Counted from the stretch's first letter, positions 46,157 through 56,941 are shown. The stretch is DNA of 64,000 bases from Acinetobacter sp. ANC 7912 (GCF_039862785.1 NZ_CP156795.1:1984001-2048000), one strand, 5' to 3'. Notes: generated from the letters alone by a model not told the origin. Numbers and translations: made by a program.

Positions 46157-46641
46157 TAATTAATTTGGAGGGTATGATTACTGGCTATACTTTCGCTCCA
46201 GCAAATGTAGATGAGCGTGATGTTGCACCAGAAATCACAGAAAATATTCATGGGTTACTAGGTGCAGATAAAGGTTACTTAAGACCCAGCTTGAAAGAAT
46301 ACTATAAATTTCAGTACGTTGATCTACAAACTCCTTTAAGAAAGAATATGCCGGACTCTAGATCTCAAGAATCAATGAGGTTGCTTATGAGAGCACGAAG
46401 GAAAATTGAAACGGTCATTGGTCAATTAACTGATCGCTTTAATATTCAAAAAGTAAGGGCAAGAGATTTATGGCACTTATCGCATCGTTTTATCAGAAAG
46501 ATTTTGTCACATACGGTCTGCGTCGTTATGAATAAAAAATGTGGTTATTCACCGATTCAATTTGAAAAGCTTATTTAAAGTTGAGATTGGCGTACTTCTT
46601 ATAAAATAACAGTTTTTTATGACGGTAAACTCAGACCATCT

Positions 46642-47384
46642 ATGTTTCCCATTCAACCACCACCCACTCATTTTGATGCAATACCTATGAGTGAATTCCA
46701 GCGTGGTGTGAAAGACTGTACTCCTGTACTGTTAGGTGTAATTCCTCTTGCGCTAGTCTTGGTGCACTTGCGAATCAGAAAGATTTTAGCCTGATTGAAG
46801 TGCCATTATTGACCAGGCTAAACTTCGCTGGTGGTTCCGAATTTGCTGTTTTAGAAGCATGGACTAATCCACCTCATTTACTGACTCTGATCTTTTTACT
46901 TTTCTGATTAACAGCCGTTATATCCTGCTTAGTGCAACGCTAACACCTTATTTAAGACATCTTCCCAATCGAAAAGTTTTTCTTGCTTTATTTTTTATAG
47001 TGGATGAAAGCTGGGCTTTCGGGCTGGCAGATGCACAACGTCGAATAGCACAGTTCGGTTTACGCGATGCCTTTAGCATGACTTATTATGCCGGGCTGTG
47101 TTTTGTGCTGTATCTGGCTTGGGTCGGCTTTACCACTTTAGGTGCTTGGGTTGGGCCAGTGTTAGGAGACATTCACCATTTTGGCTTTGATATGGCTTTT
47201 CCAGCCATCGTACTGGTTTTGCTGAGAGGCATGTGGAAAGGATTTACCGAAGTCCGCCCTGGTTGGCCAGCTTTGTTTGTGCCGCACTGGCTTATGCATA
47301 TCTACCCGGCAACTGGTATGTGCTGATTGGTGCACTGTCCGGGATTGCTTCTGCCTTCTGGCTAATTCAGGAGGATGATGCATG
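46642..47384 (+). pseudogene. azlC: Second azlC, multiply frameshifted
   Basis: Starting MFPIQPPPTHFDAIPMSEFQ, the frame reads a good AzlC N-terminus (RGVKDCTPVLLGVIPLALVL) and then breaks near 46758. It resumes in another frame (LIEVPLLTRLNFAGGSEFAV), breaks near 46905, continues in the frame around VDESWAFGLADAQRRIAQFG to about 47262, and shifts again before the end WLIQEDDA at 47384. At least three indels are needed to restore it. It overlaps the following azlD by ATGA, so the pair was once coupled. The IS982 pair upstream probably removed or replaced its promoter. Confidence 0.85.
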
Positions 47385-47681
47385 ATCCAGATGAGCACTT
47401 TTATCGCAATTTTATTGGTGGCACTAACGACTTACTGCACCCGGATACTTGGCTATGTCCTACTCAAAAATAAAACTTTGAGTAAACGTCAGCAAAAAAT
47501 TCTACAAATCATACCGGGCTGTGTACTGGTTTCCATGCTGGTTCCGTATTTTTTACCTGAGCATCCCGTGGATCTGATTGCCATTGTCCTGACCTTATGT
47601 GCTGCATCACGCTTTAGCATGCTGCCCACCATCCTGATCAGCATGGTTTCGGCCGCATTTTTACGCAGCCTACTGATTTAA
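47382..47681 (+). CDS. azlD: AzlD family protein, orphaned
   Basis: The 99-residue protein has three to four hydrophobic helices and the AzlD pattern (TTYCTRILGYVLLKNKTLSK, then IIPGCVLVSMLVPYFL). Its frame is intact although its partner azlC upstream is broken. It overlaps the azlC remnant by four bases. Without AzlC it may be non-functional, or poorly translated because coupling is lost. It differs clearly from the azlD at 9647-9994. Confidence 0.82.
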   Translation: MIQMSTFIAILLVALTTYCTRILGYVLLKNKTLSKRQQKILQIIPGCVLVSMLVPYFLPEHPVDLIAIVLTLCAASRFSMLPTILISMVSAAFLRSLLI

Positions 47682-47724
47682 ATAACATCTGGACTGTGAT
47701 CAGTAAGCAAATTCGATCAAGGAA

Positions 47725-48021
47725 TTACTGCTTTGGTTCCACCACTTTTGCCAGTAGCTGCACCAGCTCGGCATTTTGCAGTTCCACTTGTTTCAGTTTC
47801 GCTGAAGTCTGATCCAGCACTTCCTGCTGTACATGCATTTTCTTGGCCAGATCCTGCATGATTTCCAAGGTCTTTTTCAGGTTATCTTCCAGATTGGCAA
47901 CCTTCTGCTCAACCGCCACACCGTCAGACTCAGGACCAATCTCCACCCGGTTGAACTGCAACCAGATTAAAAAAATCACCGCCAGAGTCAGGAGTGTAAT
48001 AAAGCCCCACATTAATAACAT
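47725..48021 (-). CDS. Small membrane-anchored coiled-coil protein
   Basis: The 98-residue product has one N-terminal helix (MLLMWGFITLLTLAVIFLIW) followed by a coiled coil (about 43-95, VAVEQKVANLEDNLKKTLEI onward). This is a membrane anchor with a periplasmic or cytoplasmic coiled coil, as in several cell-division or envelope scaffolds, but no family is recognised. The ATG at 48021 is chosen because AGAAGAG lies before it; the frame is open upstream to 48126 but those residues are basic and unconvincing. Confidence 0.62.
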   Translation of the reverse strand: MLLMWGFITLLTLAVIFLIWLQFNRVEIGPESDGVAVEQKVANLEDNLKKTLEIMQDLAKKMHVQQEVLDQTSAKLKQVELQNAELVQLLAKVVEPKQ

Positions 48022-48197
48022 AGCTTTTGCTCTTCTAGTTCGTCGCCTGAGTTTTATCTTAATCAAAAAAATCGGCGGGATTGTAACGATTTTATCGGAA
48101 TGCCAGACCCGTATATCGACTGGCACAGTGGATTAATTTTCTTTATATATCAATATACTTAAATTATACTGCTATTTAATTTAAAGATTAGAAAGAT

Positions 48198-49223
48198 TTA
48201 AGCATTAAAGGAATGACATAAATCCAGTAAACGGTTGGCATAACCCCATTCATTGTCATACCAGGCAAATACTTTGGCCTGCTTGCCAACCACCATGGTC
48301 TGGGTCATATCCACAATGAGTGAATAAGGTGAATGGTTAAAATCCGAGGAGACCAACGGCTCATCAGTAATCGACATGATTTCGACATAATCCTGCCGCG
48401 CTGCCTGAGTCAGAGCTTCATTCAGTTGATGATCGGTAATCTCCGCCTGCGTGACAAAAGTCAGGTCAATCGCGGCGACATTAATGGTCGGGACACGAAT
48501 TGAATAACCATCAATCCGGTTTTCCATTTTTGGCATCACGCGTTTTAAGGCACCCAAAGCCGAGGAAGTCGTTGGAATAATATTCTGTCCTGAAGCTCGG
48601 GCACGGCGCAGATCTCGATGAGCATGATCCAACACCGACTGATCTGCAGTGACCGCATGAATTTCGGTCATCAGTGCAGTATCAATCCCAAAAGCATCAT
48701 CAATGATTTTCACTAATGGCACCAAGGCCTGTGTGGTACAAGACACGCTGGAAATAATCTGGTCGCTTTCTCTGACTTCGGTATGATTCACGCCATACAC
48801 AATTGCAGCATCAACAGTATCAAACGGTGCAGCACCGATAATCACCCGTTTTGCCCCAGCGGTGATATGCTGGGTGGCAGCTGTACGGGAACGGAACAGG
48901 CCGGTACATTCCAGCACGACATCAATATTCAGTTCATGCCAAGGCATTTCCGCTGGATTGGCCTGTCTTAACACCTGGACTTTCTGATAGGCATCACGAT
49001 AGGTCACATGCAGAAAAACACATTCATCTTCATAAGTCAGATCCACCTGCCCTGGAAAACGGCCATGCGTGGTATCGTATTTGAAGAGATGCAGTAAGGT
49101 TTCCACATCGGCAACGTCATTAATCGCAACAATGTCAAAATTAAAATCTTTCGGATTTTCAAACCATGCACGCAACACATTGCGCCCGATTCGTCCAAAA
49201 CCATTAATTGCGATACGTTGCAT
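48198..49223 (-). CDS. GAPDH-family dehydrogenase (Epd-like)
   Basis: The 341-residue protein has the NAD-binding motif INGFGRIGRNVLRAW and the catalytic Cys in SVSCTTQALVPLV, with the catalytic His in TEIHAVTADQSVLDHAHRDL. The residue after CTT is Gln instead of the usual Asn. Parts such as DLRRARASGQNIIPTTSSA resemble erythrose-4-phosphate dehydrogenase (Epd), which works in pyridoxal-phosphate synthesis, more than glycolytic GAPDH. The substrate is therefore uncertain. It stands alone, without pgk or fba beside it. Confidence 0.8.
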   Translation of the reverse strand: MQRIAINGFGRIGRNVLRAWFENPKDFNFDIVAINDVADVETLLHLFKYDTTHGRFPGQVDLTYEDECVFLHVTYRDAYQKVQVLRQANPAEMPWHELNIDVVLECTGLFRSRTAATQHITAGAKRVIIGAAPFDTVDAAIVYGVNHTEVRESDQIISSVSCTTQALVPLVKIIDDAFGIDTALMTEIHAVTADQSVLDHAHRDLRRARASGQNIIPTTSSALGALKRVMPKMENRIDGYSIRVPTINVAAIDLTFVTQAEITDHQLNEALTQAARQDYVEIMSITDEPLVSSDFNHSPYSLIVDMTQTMVVGKQAKVFAWYDNEWGYANRLLDLCHSFNA

Positions 49224-49646
49224 CGACCTTCCCTACTGCGGCATATAACTTTATGCGCCTATATTAATGGAATTATCCAGCTGACTGATAATTATTCGGT
49301 TAATTCCACTAAAAATTACGCAGAATGCCCAATATTTCACCGAAAAATTCATGCTTTATTGCAGGCAATCTGAAGTTTCTGTTCCCGAGATTTGAAATAA
49401 ATTGCTGTAATGACAATAGCTTTTGATTTTACAGCGCATTTTCCTGAATTTAGCAGCATTCATTCCTTACAGTTTTATGATCTATAAATAGGAAAATCAT
49501 TGGTTGAACAGGCATTTTCCGTTATAATTTGGCGTTTTTAAAAATTTAAGCCCCGCATTGCAGCAGAGAACCAACCTTCTTGTCAGACTGCCTTGCTTTT
49601 GCCAAATCGAAAATTATGGAGTGACTTGGTTGTGAGTACTCGTTTT
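49224..49646. other. Intergenic region between the GAPDH-like gene and alaS
   Basis: About 420 AT-rich bases between divergent genes. I see no convincing small gene, T-box-like element or strong hairpin. The alaS promoter should lie here. Confidence 0.35.
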
Positions 49647-52325
49647 ATGACATCAGCTGAAATTCGCGAAGCTTTTTTAAGCTACTTTGAATCGCAAGGG
49701 CATACACGTGTCGCGTCGAGTTCTCTGGTTCCTGCCAACGACCCAACTTTATTGTTTACAAACGCTGGTATGAACCAGTTTAAAGACTGCTTCCTGGGTC
49801 TGGAAAAACGTGATTATGTTCGCGCAACAACATCACAAAAATGTGTCCGTGCGGGTGGTAAGCACAACGACTTAGATAACGTGGGTTATACAGCTCGTCA
49901 CCACACATTCTTTGAAATGCTGGGTAACTTCTCATTCGGTGATTACTTCAAACGTGATGCAATCAAATTTGCCTGGGAATTCCTAACTGGCGACAAATGG
50001 CTGGCACTGCCTAAAGACCGCCTGTACGTGACTGTATACGAAACCGATGACGAAGCTTTTGACATCTGGAACAAAGAAGTTGGCCTGGACGCTAGCCGTA
50101 TTATCCGTATCGGTGACAACAAAGGCGCGAAATACGCTTCTGACAACTTCTGGGCCATGGGTGACACTGGCCCATGTGGTCCATGTACTGAAATCTTCTA
50201 TGACCACGGTGAACACATCTGGGGTGGCCTGCCTGGCACACCTGAAGAAGATGGCGACCGTTTCATCGAAATCTGGAACAACGTATTTATGCAGTTCAAC
50301 CGTACTGCGGATGGCGTACTGCACCCTCTTCCAGCACCTTCTGTAGATACCGGTATGGGTCTGGAACGTATTTCTGCCGTTCTGCAACACGTGAATTCAA
50401 ACTACGAAATTGACCTGTTCCAACACCTGTTAAAAGCTGCTGCTGAAATCATTGGTGTTGATACACGCGAGTTAGAAGTTGCTGCTCAATTAAAAAATGA
50501 ACCTATACAATACCCTGCTTCACTGAAAGTTGTGGCTGACCATGCGCGTTCTTGCTGCTTCCTGATTGCGGATGGCGTGAATCCTTCTAACGAAGGCCGT
50601 GGTTATGTGCTGCGTCGTATCATCCGTCGTGCAGTTCGTCACGGTAACAAACTGGGTGCAACCGGTACTTTCTTCTACAAAATGCTGCAACCTTTGATCG
50701 AAGTGATGGGCGCTGCGTATCCAGAGCTTGAAGCAAACAAAGACCGCATCGAAGCTGCATTGATCAAAGAAGAAGAACAGTTTGCTAAGACACTTGAACA
50801 AGGTCTGAAACTGCTTGAAGGTGAACTGGCTCAACTGAAAGGTTCGGTGATTCCAGGTGAAACAGTATTCAAACTGTATGACACTTACGGCTTCCCAACT
50901 GACTTGACTGCCGACATTGCACGTGAACGTGACCTAACCATTGACGAAGCTGGCTTCGAAAAAGAAATGGAAGCACAACGTCAACGTGCTCGTGATGCTG
51001 GTAAATTTGCTATCGACTACAACTCTATTGTCAAAGTTGAAGGCGAAACTCAGTTTGAAGGTTACGATGCAACTGCAGGTCAAGGTCAAATCGTTGCAAT
51101 CTATAAAGATGGCGAACAGGTTGAAGAAGTGGTTGAAGGCGATGAAGCCCTGATCGTACTGAACCAAACTCCTTTCTATGCAGAAAGCGGCGGTCAGATC
51201 GGTGATACTGGTGTATTCAAAAACGATACCGGTATTTTCGAAGTTCAGGATACCAAGAAATCTGGTGGTGCGATCGTACACCAAGGTATCGTGACCATGG
51301 GTAACCTGAAAGTTGCACAAAATGTGGAAGCCACTGTAAAAGCTGAAATCCGTGCTGCAACTTCACGCAACCACTCTGCGACTCACTTGCTGCACGCTGC
51401 CCTGCGTCAAATCCTGGGTTCACACGTACAGCAAAAAGGTTCTCTGGTTGCTTCTGACATCCTGCGTTTCGACTTTGCCAACGATCAACCTGTTTCATTT
51501 GAACAGCTGCAAGAAATCGAACGTCTTGTTAATGCTGAAGTGATTGCTAACACACCAGTAACCACTGAACTGCTCGACATCGAATCAGCGAAAGCCAAAG
51601 GTGCGATGATGCTGTTCGGTGAAAAATACGGTGACGAAGTACGTGTCCTGTCTATGGGTTCAATCATCGATGAGAAAAACTTCTCGATCGAGCTGTGTGG
51701 CGGTATTCACGTAAAACGTACTGGTGACATCGGTCTGTTCAAAATCATCTCTGAAGGCGGTGTAGCAGCAGGTGTACGTCGTATTGAAGCGGTGACTGGC
51801 CATAAAGCGGTTGAAGCTGCACAAAAAGCCGATCGCGACATTCACGCGATCAATGCATTGCTGAAAGCACAAAAAGACCAAACCCTGGATAAAGTTGAAG
51901 CACTTGTTGATACCGCATCAAGTCTGCAAAAACAGATCGAGCAATTGAACCAGAAACTTGCTAGCCTACAAGCTGCTGAACTGTTAAATCAGGTTCAGAC
52001 CATTGCAGGACGTGCAACACTGATCACGACTGTTCAAGGCATGGACGCAAAATCACTGCGCAACCTGCATGATGGTGTGAAATCAAAATTAGAAAATGCA
52101 GTAATCGTGCTTGCAGGTGTAGAGGGTGACAAGGTGAGCTTGATCGCATCTGTAGCAAAAGAATTTACTGCTTCTATTAAAGCGGGTGACATCATCAAAC
52201 ACTTAGCTTCCGAGCTAGGCGGTAAAGGTGGTGGTAAACCTGACTTGGCACAAGGTGGCGCGCCACTTAACGAGAAGTTTGCTCCAGTAATGGCTGATTT
52301 AGCAGCTTGGCTTGAAGCAAAATAA
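49647..52325 (+). CDS. alaS: Alanine-tRNA ligase
   Basis: The 892-residue class IIc synthetase charges tRNA-Ala. The N-terminal catalytic domain includes [20 protein letters not shown] and [17 protein letters not shown]. The editing domain has [11 protein letters not shown] and, further on, [10 protein letters not shown], the zinc ligands that clear mischarged Ser or Gly. The C-terminal C-Ala domain follows. The ATG at 49647 gives the usual [15 protein letters not shown] start; GTG 49632 and TTG 49593 are in-frame alternatives. It is first in alaS-lysC-csrA. Confidence 0.96.
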   Translation: MTSAEIREAFLSYFESQGHTRVASSSLVPANDPTLLFTNAGMNQFKDCFLGLEKRDYVRATTSQKCVRAGGKHNDLDNVGYTARHHTFFEMLGNFSFGDYFKRDAIKFAWEFLTGDKWLALPKDRLYVTVYETDDEAFDIWNKEVGLDASRIIRIGDNKGAKYASDNFWAMGDTGPCGPCTEIFYDHGEHIWGGLPGTPEEDGDRFIEIWNNVFMQFNRTADGVLHPLPAPSVDTGMGLERISAVLQHVNSNYEIDLFQHLLKAAAEIIGVDTRELEVAAQLKNEPIQYPASLKVVADHARSCCFLIADGVNPSNEGRGYVLRRIIRRAVRHGNKLGATGTFFYKMLQPLIEVMGAAYPELEANKDRIEAALIKEEEQFAKTLEQGLKLLEGELAQLKGSVIPGETVFKLYDTYGFPTDLTADIARERDLTIDEAGFEKEMEAQRQRARDAGKFAIDYNSIVKVEGETQFEGYDATAGQGQIVAIYKDGEQVEEVVEGDEALIVLNQTPFYAESGGQIGDTGVFKNDTGIFEVQDTKKSGGAIVHQGIVTMGNLKVAQNVEATVKAEIRAATSRNHSATHLLHAALRQILGSHVQQKGSLVASDILRFDFANDQPVSFEQLQEIERLVNAEVIANTPVTTELLDIESAKAKGAMMLFGEKYGDEVRVLSMGSIIDEKNFSIELCGGIHVKRTGDIGLFKIISEGGVAAGVRRIEAVTGHKAVEAAQKADRDIHAINALLKAQKDQTLDKVEALVDTASSLQKQIEQLNQKLASLQAAELLNQVQTIAGRATLITTVQGMDAKSLRNLHDGVKSKLENAVIVLAGVEGDKVSLIASVAKEFTASIKAGDIIKHLASELGGKGGGKPDLAQGGAPLNEKFAPVMADLAAWLEAK

Positions 52326-52344
52326 AAACTTCATTTTGTGTAAC

Positions 52345-52370
52345 TGACCCTGATCGGAAAATCAGGGTCA
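52345..52370 (+). terminator. Perfect 10-bp hairpin between alaS and lysC
   Basis: TGACCCTGAT-cggaaa-ATCAGGGTCA lies 20 bases before the lysC start. Only a short T-rich stretch follows. It may be a partial terminator or an mRNA processing site that separates alaS and lysC expression. Confidence 0.55.
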
Positions 52371-52389
52371 TGGTTTATATGGAACAACT

Positions 52390-53670
52390 ATGGCATTAAT
52401 CGTTCAAAAATATGGCGGTACCTCAATGGGTACTCCCGAGCGCATTCTCAATGTTGCTCGTCGTGTGAAGCGCTGGCATGACCATGGCCACAAAGTGGTG
52501 GTGGTGGTATCAGCAATGAGTGGCGAAACCAATCGTCTGCTTGCTCTCGCGAAGGCCATTACCGAAACCCCTGATCCACGTGAACTTGACCAGATGGTGT
52601 CTACAGGTGAACAGGTAACGATTTCCATGCTTGCAATGGCGTTGAAGTCACTCGGTGTTGAAGCTAAATCTTTAACTGGACGCCAGGTTGGTATTAAAAC
52701 TGACAGCGCATTCACCAAAGCCCGTATTGAATCTATCGATACTGACGTATTGAATGAAAACCTGGATGCAGGCCGCGTGATTGTGGTTGCCGGTTTCCAA
52801 GGCTTTGATGCTGATGGCAACACAACCACCCTGGGCCGTGGTGGTTCGGATACTTCAGGTGTTGCACTTGCTGCTGCCCTGAAAGCAGATGAATGCCAGA
52901 TTTACACAGACGTTGATGGCGTATATACGACTGACCCTCGTGTTGCTCCTAAAGCGAAAAAAGTAGACCGTATTTCTTTTGAAGAAATGCTAGAAATGGC
53001 GTCACTCGGTTCTAAAGTCCTTCAAATTCGTTCAGTAGAATTTGCTGGTAAATACCAAGTGCCTTTACGCGTTCTTTCAAGCTTCGATAATGACAACGAT
53101 GGTGCATTTGACGAAGACTTCAAGAAAAACGTCGGAACTCTTATTACTACTGAATTGGAAGACAACATGGAACAGCCAATTATCTCTGGTATCGCGTTTA
53201 ACCGTGACGAAGCAAAATTGACTATTTTGGGCGTGCCTGACGAGCCAGGTATTGCATCAAAAATCCTGAAACCAATTGGTGATGCCAATATCGAAGTCGA
53301 TATGATCATCCAGAACGTGGAAGAAGACGGTACAACTGACTTCACGTTTACTGTAAACCGTGGTGAGCTTGCAAAAGCGAAAGCGATCCTGGAAGAAACT
53401 GCACGTAACATCAATGCACGTGAAGTTGCGACTCGTGATGACATCGTAAAAGTGTCGATCGTCGGTGTAGGTATGCGTTCTCACGCTGGTGTAGCAAGCA
53501 AAATGTTTACTGCCCTTGCAGATGAAGGCATCAACATCCTGATGATCTCTACTTCAGAAATCAAAATCTCTGTGATTATTGACGAGAAATACCTGGAACT
53601 GGCAGTTCGCACACTGCACACTGCTTTCGGTCTGGACCGTGAACAAGGCGAATCATTCGCGCGTGCTTAA
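52390..53670 (+). CDS. lysC: Aspartate kinase
   Basis: The 426-residue enzyme phosphorylates aspartate, the first step to lysine, threonine and methionine. QKYGGTSMGTPERI and VVVVSAMSGETNRL belong to the amino-acid kinase domain, with TLGRGGSDTSGVALAAALKA and YTDVDGVYTTDPR downstream. Two ACT domains (about 265-420) suggest feedback control by lysine and threonine. The alaS-lysC-csrA order is conserved in related gammaproteobacteria. It shares the pathway with dapC at 14701. Confidence 0.96.
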   Translation: MALIVQKYGGTSMGTPERILNVARRVKRWHDHGHKVVVVVSAMSGETNRLLALAKAITETPDPRELDQMVSTGEQVTISMLAMALKSLGVEAKSLTGRQVGIKTDSAFTKARIESIDTDVLNENLDAGRVIVVAGFQGFDADGNTTTLGRGGSDTSGVALAAALKADECQIYTDVDGVYTTDPRVAPKAKKVDRISFEEMLEMASLGSKVLQIRSVEFAGKYQVPLRVLSSFDNDNDGAFDEDFKKNVGTLITTELEDNMEQPIISGIAFNRDEAKLTILGVPDEPGIASKILKPIGDANIEVDMIIQNVEEDGTTDFTFTVNRGELAKAKAILEETARNINAREVATRDDIVKVSIVGVGMRSHAGVASKMFTALADEGINILMISTSEIKISVIIDEKYLELAVRTLHTAFGLDREQGESFARA

Positions 53671-53731
53671 TCACTAATTTTGTCTCTTAATATCCTGAGC
53701 TGATATTAATTTACAAAAGATGATAAAAAAT

Positions 53732-53765
53732 CAGAGCCACTATAGTTTTTACTATGGTGGCTCTG
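53732..53765 (+). terminator. Hairpin after lysC
   Basis: CAGAGCCACTATAGT-tttt-ACTATGGTGGCTCTG, a 15-bp stem with one G-T position. The T-run is weak (CTATATT), so termination would be partial. Confidence 0.6.
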
Positions 53766-53925
53766 CTATATTAAGGACGAGGATTTATAGAAAATTTAAA
53801 TAGATGATAATCCCAAGCCAGCTGGTGTGTGGTGATCTGTTCTGATTTTCACTTGTGATTTCAGGTTGTGTTTCAACAAACATTCTAAATTGAATGCACG
53901 TTTAGCGTTTTGCAAGGAGATAAAC

Positions 53926-54177
53926 ATGCTGATTCTGACTCGCCGTGTCGGAGAAACTTTAATGATTGGAGACCAAGTCAGCGTAACAGTACTTGGTGTC
54001 AAAGGTAACCAGGTACGTATTGGGGTGAATGCACCAAAGGAAGTTTCGGTCCACCGGGAAGAAATTTACCAGCGCATTCAGCATGAACGTGCAATGCATG
54101 AACATCTTCAACATATCGACCAGGATTACCAACCTTCATACGAAGAAGATACGCATCAGAATAACTACAATCGTTAA
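53926..54177 (+). CDS. csrA: Carbon storage regulator CsrA
   Basis: The 83-residue RNA-binding protein starts [20 protein letters not shown]. The core (about 1-50) has the residues used to bind GGA motifs in mRNA leaders, including R6/R7 and R44-region residues ([12 protein letters not shown]). It represses or stabilises target mRNAs as a dimer. The C-terminal tail (about 58-83, polar and His/Tyr-rich) is longer than in E. coli CsrA (61 residues). AAGGAG lies seven bases upstream and fixes the start. The terminator is at 54192-54220. Confidence 0.95.
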   Translation: MLILTRRVGETLMIGDQVSVTVLGVKGNQVRIGVNAPKEVSVHREEIYQRIQHERAMHEHLQHIDQDYQPSYEEDTHQNNYNR

Positions 54178-54191
54178 TTCTGAGAAAAATC

Positions 54192-54220
54192 AAAAGCGGC
54201 CTAGTAGCCGCTTTAATTTT
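54192..54220 (+). terminator. Intrinsic terminator after csrA
   Basis: AAAGCGGC-CTAGTA-GCCGCTTT followed by AATTTT. Confidence 0.8.
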
Positions 54221-54286
54221 GTCTGCACGTTTAAGATATGTCCATTTAGACATTCTATGTATTTATAATATGTTTGACTAAATACC

Positions 54287-54883
54287 TTATAGGTCTAGTT
54301 CAGCCTGCTCCTGCATCGCAGCAATCGCCTTACGTACTGGCCCAAAACTGCGTCGATGTTCGGAAATCACCCCATGCACGGCAATAGCTTCAAAATGTGC
54401 CTTGGTTGGATACCCCTTATGCTTGGCAAAGCCAAACTGCGGATATTTTTGATCCATTTCAATCATCTGATGGTCACGGGTTACTTTAGCCAGAATACTC
54501 GCAGCTGAAATCTCGGCATGTAAAGCATCCCCACCGACGATCGCATCACAACTCATCGCTAGACCTTGCGGAATCTTGTTGCCATCGACCAGCACATGAT
54601 CCGGTGGAATGCTTAAAGCTTCCACTGCACGGCGCATCGCCAGCAAAGAGGCTTGCAGAATATTATGCTCATCGATTTCCGCAGCAGAACTTTCCGCAAT
54701 CGCCCAGGCCAGGGCTTTTTCTTTGATCTCGACAAACAGCTTCTCACGCTTTTTCTCGGTGAGCTTTTTCGAGTCATTTAGGCCTTCAATCGGATTATTC
54801 GGATCCAGAATCACTGCCGCAGCCACCACTGATCCAACCAGCGGTCCGCGCCCTGCCTCATCCACACCTGCAATTCGCATCAT
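54287..54883 (-). CDS. rnhB: Ribonuclease HII
   Basis: The 198-residue enzyme removes ribonucleotides embedded in DNA and RNA primers. [20 protein letters not shown] at the N-terminus supplies the Asp-Glu pair, and [10 protein letters not shown] and [21 protein letters not shown] supply further catalytic residues. The C-terminal [18 protein letters not shown] motif is typical. The length is normal. It is a single gene; the next minus-strand gene downstream is far off. Confidence 0.95.
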   Translation of the reverse strand: MMRIAGVDEAGRGPLVGSVVAAAVILDPNNPIEGLNDSKKLTEKKREKLFVEIKEKALAWAIAESSAAEIDEHNILQASLLAMRRAVEALSIPPDHVLVDGNKIPQGLAMSCDAIVGGDALHAEISAASILAKVTRDHQMIEMDQKYPQFGFAKHKGYPTKAHFEAIAVHGVISEHRRSFGPVRKAIAAMQEQAELDL

Positions 54884-54909
54884 CTTTCCTTCAATTGTTC
54901 AGCGCAAAT

Positions 54910-54932
54910 AGAAAAGCGGCCAAAGTGGCCGC
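54910..54932 (-). terminator. Intrinsic terminator of the Cys-rich lipoprotein gene
   Basis: On the minus strand GCGGCCACTTTGGCCGC followed by TTTTC. Confidence 0.75.
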
Positions 54933-54951
54933 CAATTTAAGCAACTTCTGC

Positions 54952-55332
54952 TTAGTTTTTCAAAACTTCAACCACACAGGCATTCAGTGAGTTCGCTACA
55001 ATTTTAGTCGCTAAAGTAGCCTGAGTCGTTTTGTCCATCGCTGCTACGGCCAGATCCGCTACGGTTACGCTGGTAGTCGCCTTATCTGCCACACATGAAC
55101 ATACTTCTGTTTGTAGCTCAGATTGCTGAGTCTCCGTTAAAACTTTAGAAGCTGTTTTCCAGTAGGTGTTGTTGTTGATTTCAGTGACACATTTCGCCTG
55201 TACACCCACTTTCACTGCAGTCATCGCCAGACCGTTTGCGGTATTCCCAGCTGTTGTACCTGTACCATCAGCGGTAACACATGCAGTTAAAATAAAAGCC
55301 ATTGGGGCAAGAACAGCTGCTAATTTTTTCAC
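54952..55332 (-). CDS. Cys-rich lipoprotein, paralogue 1
   Basis: The 126-residue protein has a lipoprotein signal with lipobox LTAC. The mature part carries four spaced cysteines: AKCVTEINNNTYW, then EVCSCVADKA, then LNACVVEVLKN. The same Cys-Trp-CxC-Cys order is seen in the next gene at 55453, so the two are duplicates of one periplasmic disulfide-bonded module. It is probably anchored at the membrane facing the periplasm. No known domain is recognised. The terminator at 54910-54932 supports a separate transcript. Confidence 0.72.
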   Translation of the reverse strand: MKKLAAVLAPMAFILTACVTADGTGTTAGNTANGLAMTAVKVGVQAKCVTEINNNTYWKTASKVLTETQQSELQTEVCSCVADKATTSVTVADLAVAAMDKTTQATLATKIVANSLNACVVEVLKN

Positions 55333-55452
55333 TGTAAATCCTTTGTTATAAATTAAAGATGCGCTATTTTGCCGAAATTTACAGCATTAATAAATCACTA
55401 TTTCGGTCTGGCTGGTCAGTTGCACAATTAAGCAACGCCAAATGAAATCTGC

Positions 55453-55800
55453 TTACTTCACCAGTTCCTGTACACAACCTTTTAAACTGTTCGCAACCGC
55501 CTGACGCGCCACCTGATTCTTGGCTTCTTCACTTACGGTGGCTTTCAGCAAAGTCGTCGCTGGAATATCTTTCAACGCCTTTTCACCAACACAATTACAG
55601 ACATTATGCTCCAGTTTGGCTTTGTTACCGTCCTGCATCAGGTAAGTTGAAACTTTCCAGATTTTAGAGTCTTTCAGTTCCTGCCCGCATTGATAGGCAA
55701 TTACCGGTTTCAGAGCTTTCTGGGTCAGGCTCATATCCGACTGGCTATGGGTCCAGAAAGACAAAACTGCCACAGATACCGCCATAATATATTTTTTCAT
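55453..55800 (-). CDS. Cys-rich secreted protein, paralogue 2
   Basis: The 115-residue protein has an N-terminal hydrophobic signal (KKYIMAVSVAVLSFWTHS) but no lipobox cysteine. The mature part matches paralogue 1: YQCGQELKDSKIW, NVCNCVGEKALKDIPATTLL and NSLKGCVQELVK, with Cys, Trp and CxC in register. It is therefore likely a soluble periplasmic version of the lipoprotein next to it. The function is unknown. It lies 120 bases upstream of paralogue 1. Confidence 0.72.
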   Translation of the reverse strand: MKKYIMAVSVAVLSFWTHSQSDMSLTQKALKPVIAYQCGQELKDSKIWKVSTYLMQDGNKAKLEHNVCNCVGEKALKDIPATTLLKATVSEEAKNQVARQAVANSLKGCVQELVK

Positions 55801-55862
55801 TCACCTACTCTTTCAACAGAAAAAGGCAGAGCGCACCCTACCTTTTCAATCCTACAAAAAAA

Positions 55863-56876
<1,014 letters not shown>

Positions 56877-56892
56877 TTAAACCTGAGAGAAA

Positions 56893-56923
56893 TAAAAAGG
56901 GTGTAAACTAAGTTTACACCCCC
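56893..56923 (-). terminator. Terminator between the purine permease and the deaminase
   Basis: On the minus strand GGGTGTAAACTTAGTTTACACCC followed by TTTTTATTTC. The stem is a perfect 11-bp palindrome around one base. It separates two functionally related genes and implies separate or attenuated expression. Confidence 0.85.
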
Positions 56924-56941
56924 TTAGCTGAATTTGATGAT

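Larger units (their letters stand above)
44717..46578 (+). pseudogene. IS982-family transposase split by the inner element
   Basis: The N-terminal part (44717-45176) has HIHFIDGFPIPVCRYSRAKR with the first catalytic Asp, and ends at FKGHLVIN. The C-terminal part (46163-46578) continues LEGMITGYTFAPANVDERDV, LLGADKGYL (second Asp) and RRKIETVIGQL (Glu), ending FEKLI. Removing the 980-bp inner element and one TAATTA gives an uninterrupted frame of 291 codons, a normal IS982 transposase. No other lesion is visible, so the insertion is probably recent. Confidence 0.9.
44632..46593 (+). mobile_element. IS982-family element, interrupted by another IS982-type element
   Basis: The left end ACGCCAATCTCAACTTTTTA (from 44633) matches the inverted right end AAAGTTGAGATTGGCGT (to 46593). 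ACTTCT flanks both sides (44626-44631 and 46594-46599), the likely target duplication, with one extra C at the left edge. Without the inner element the length is about 975 bp, typical for IS982. It lies just upstream of the decayed azlC. The partial copy at 1-444 is the same element type. Confidence 0.9.

Noticed and set aside
50520-51320. Antisense frames opposite alaS
   Set aside because: They lie wholly inside alaS and have no independent support.
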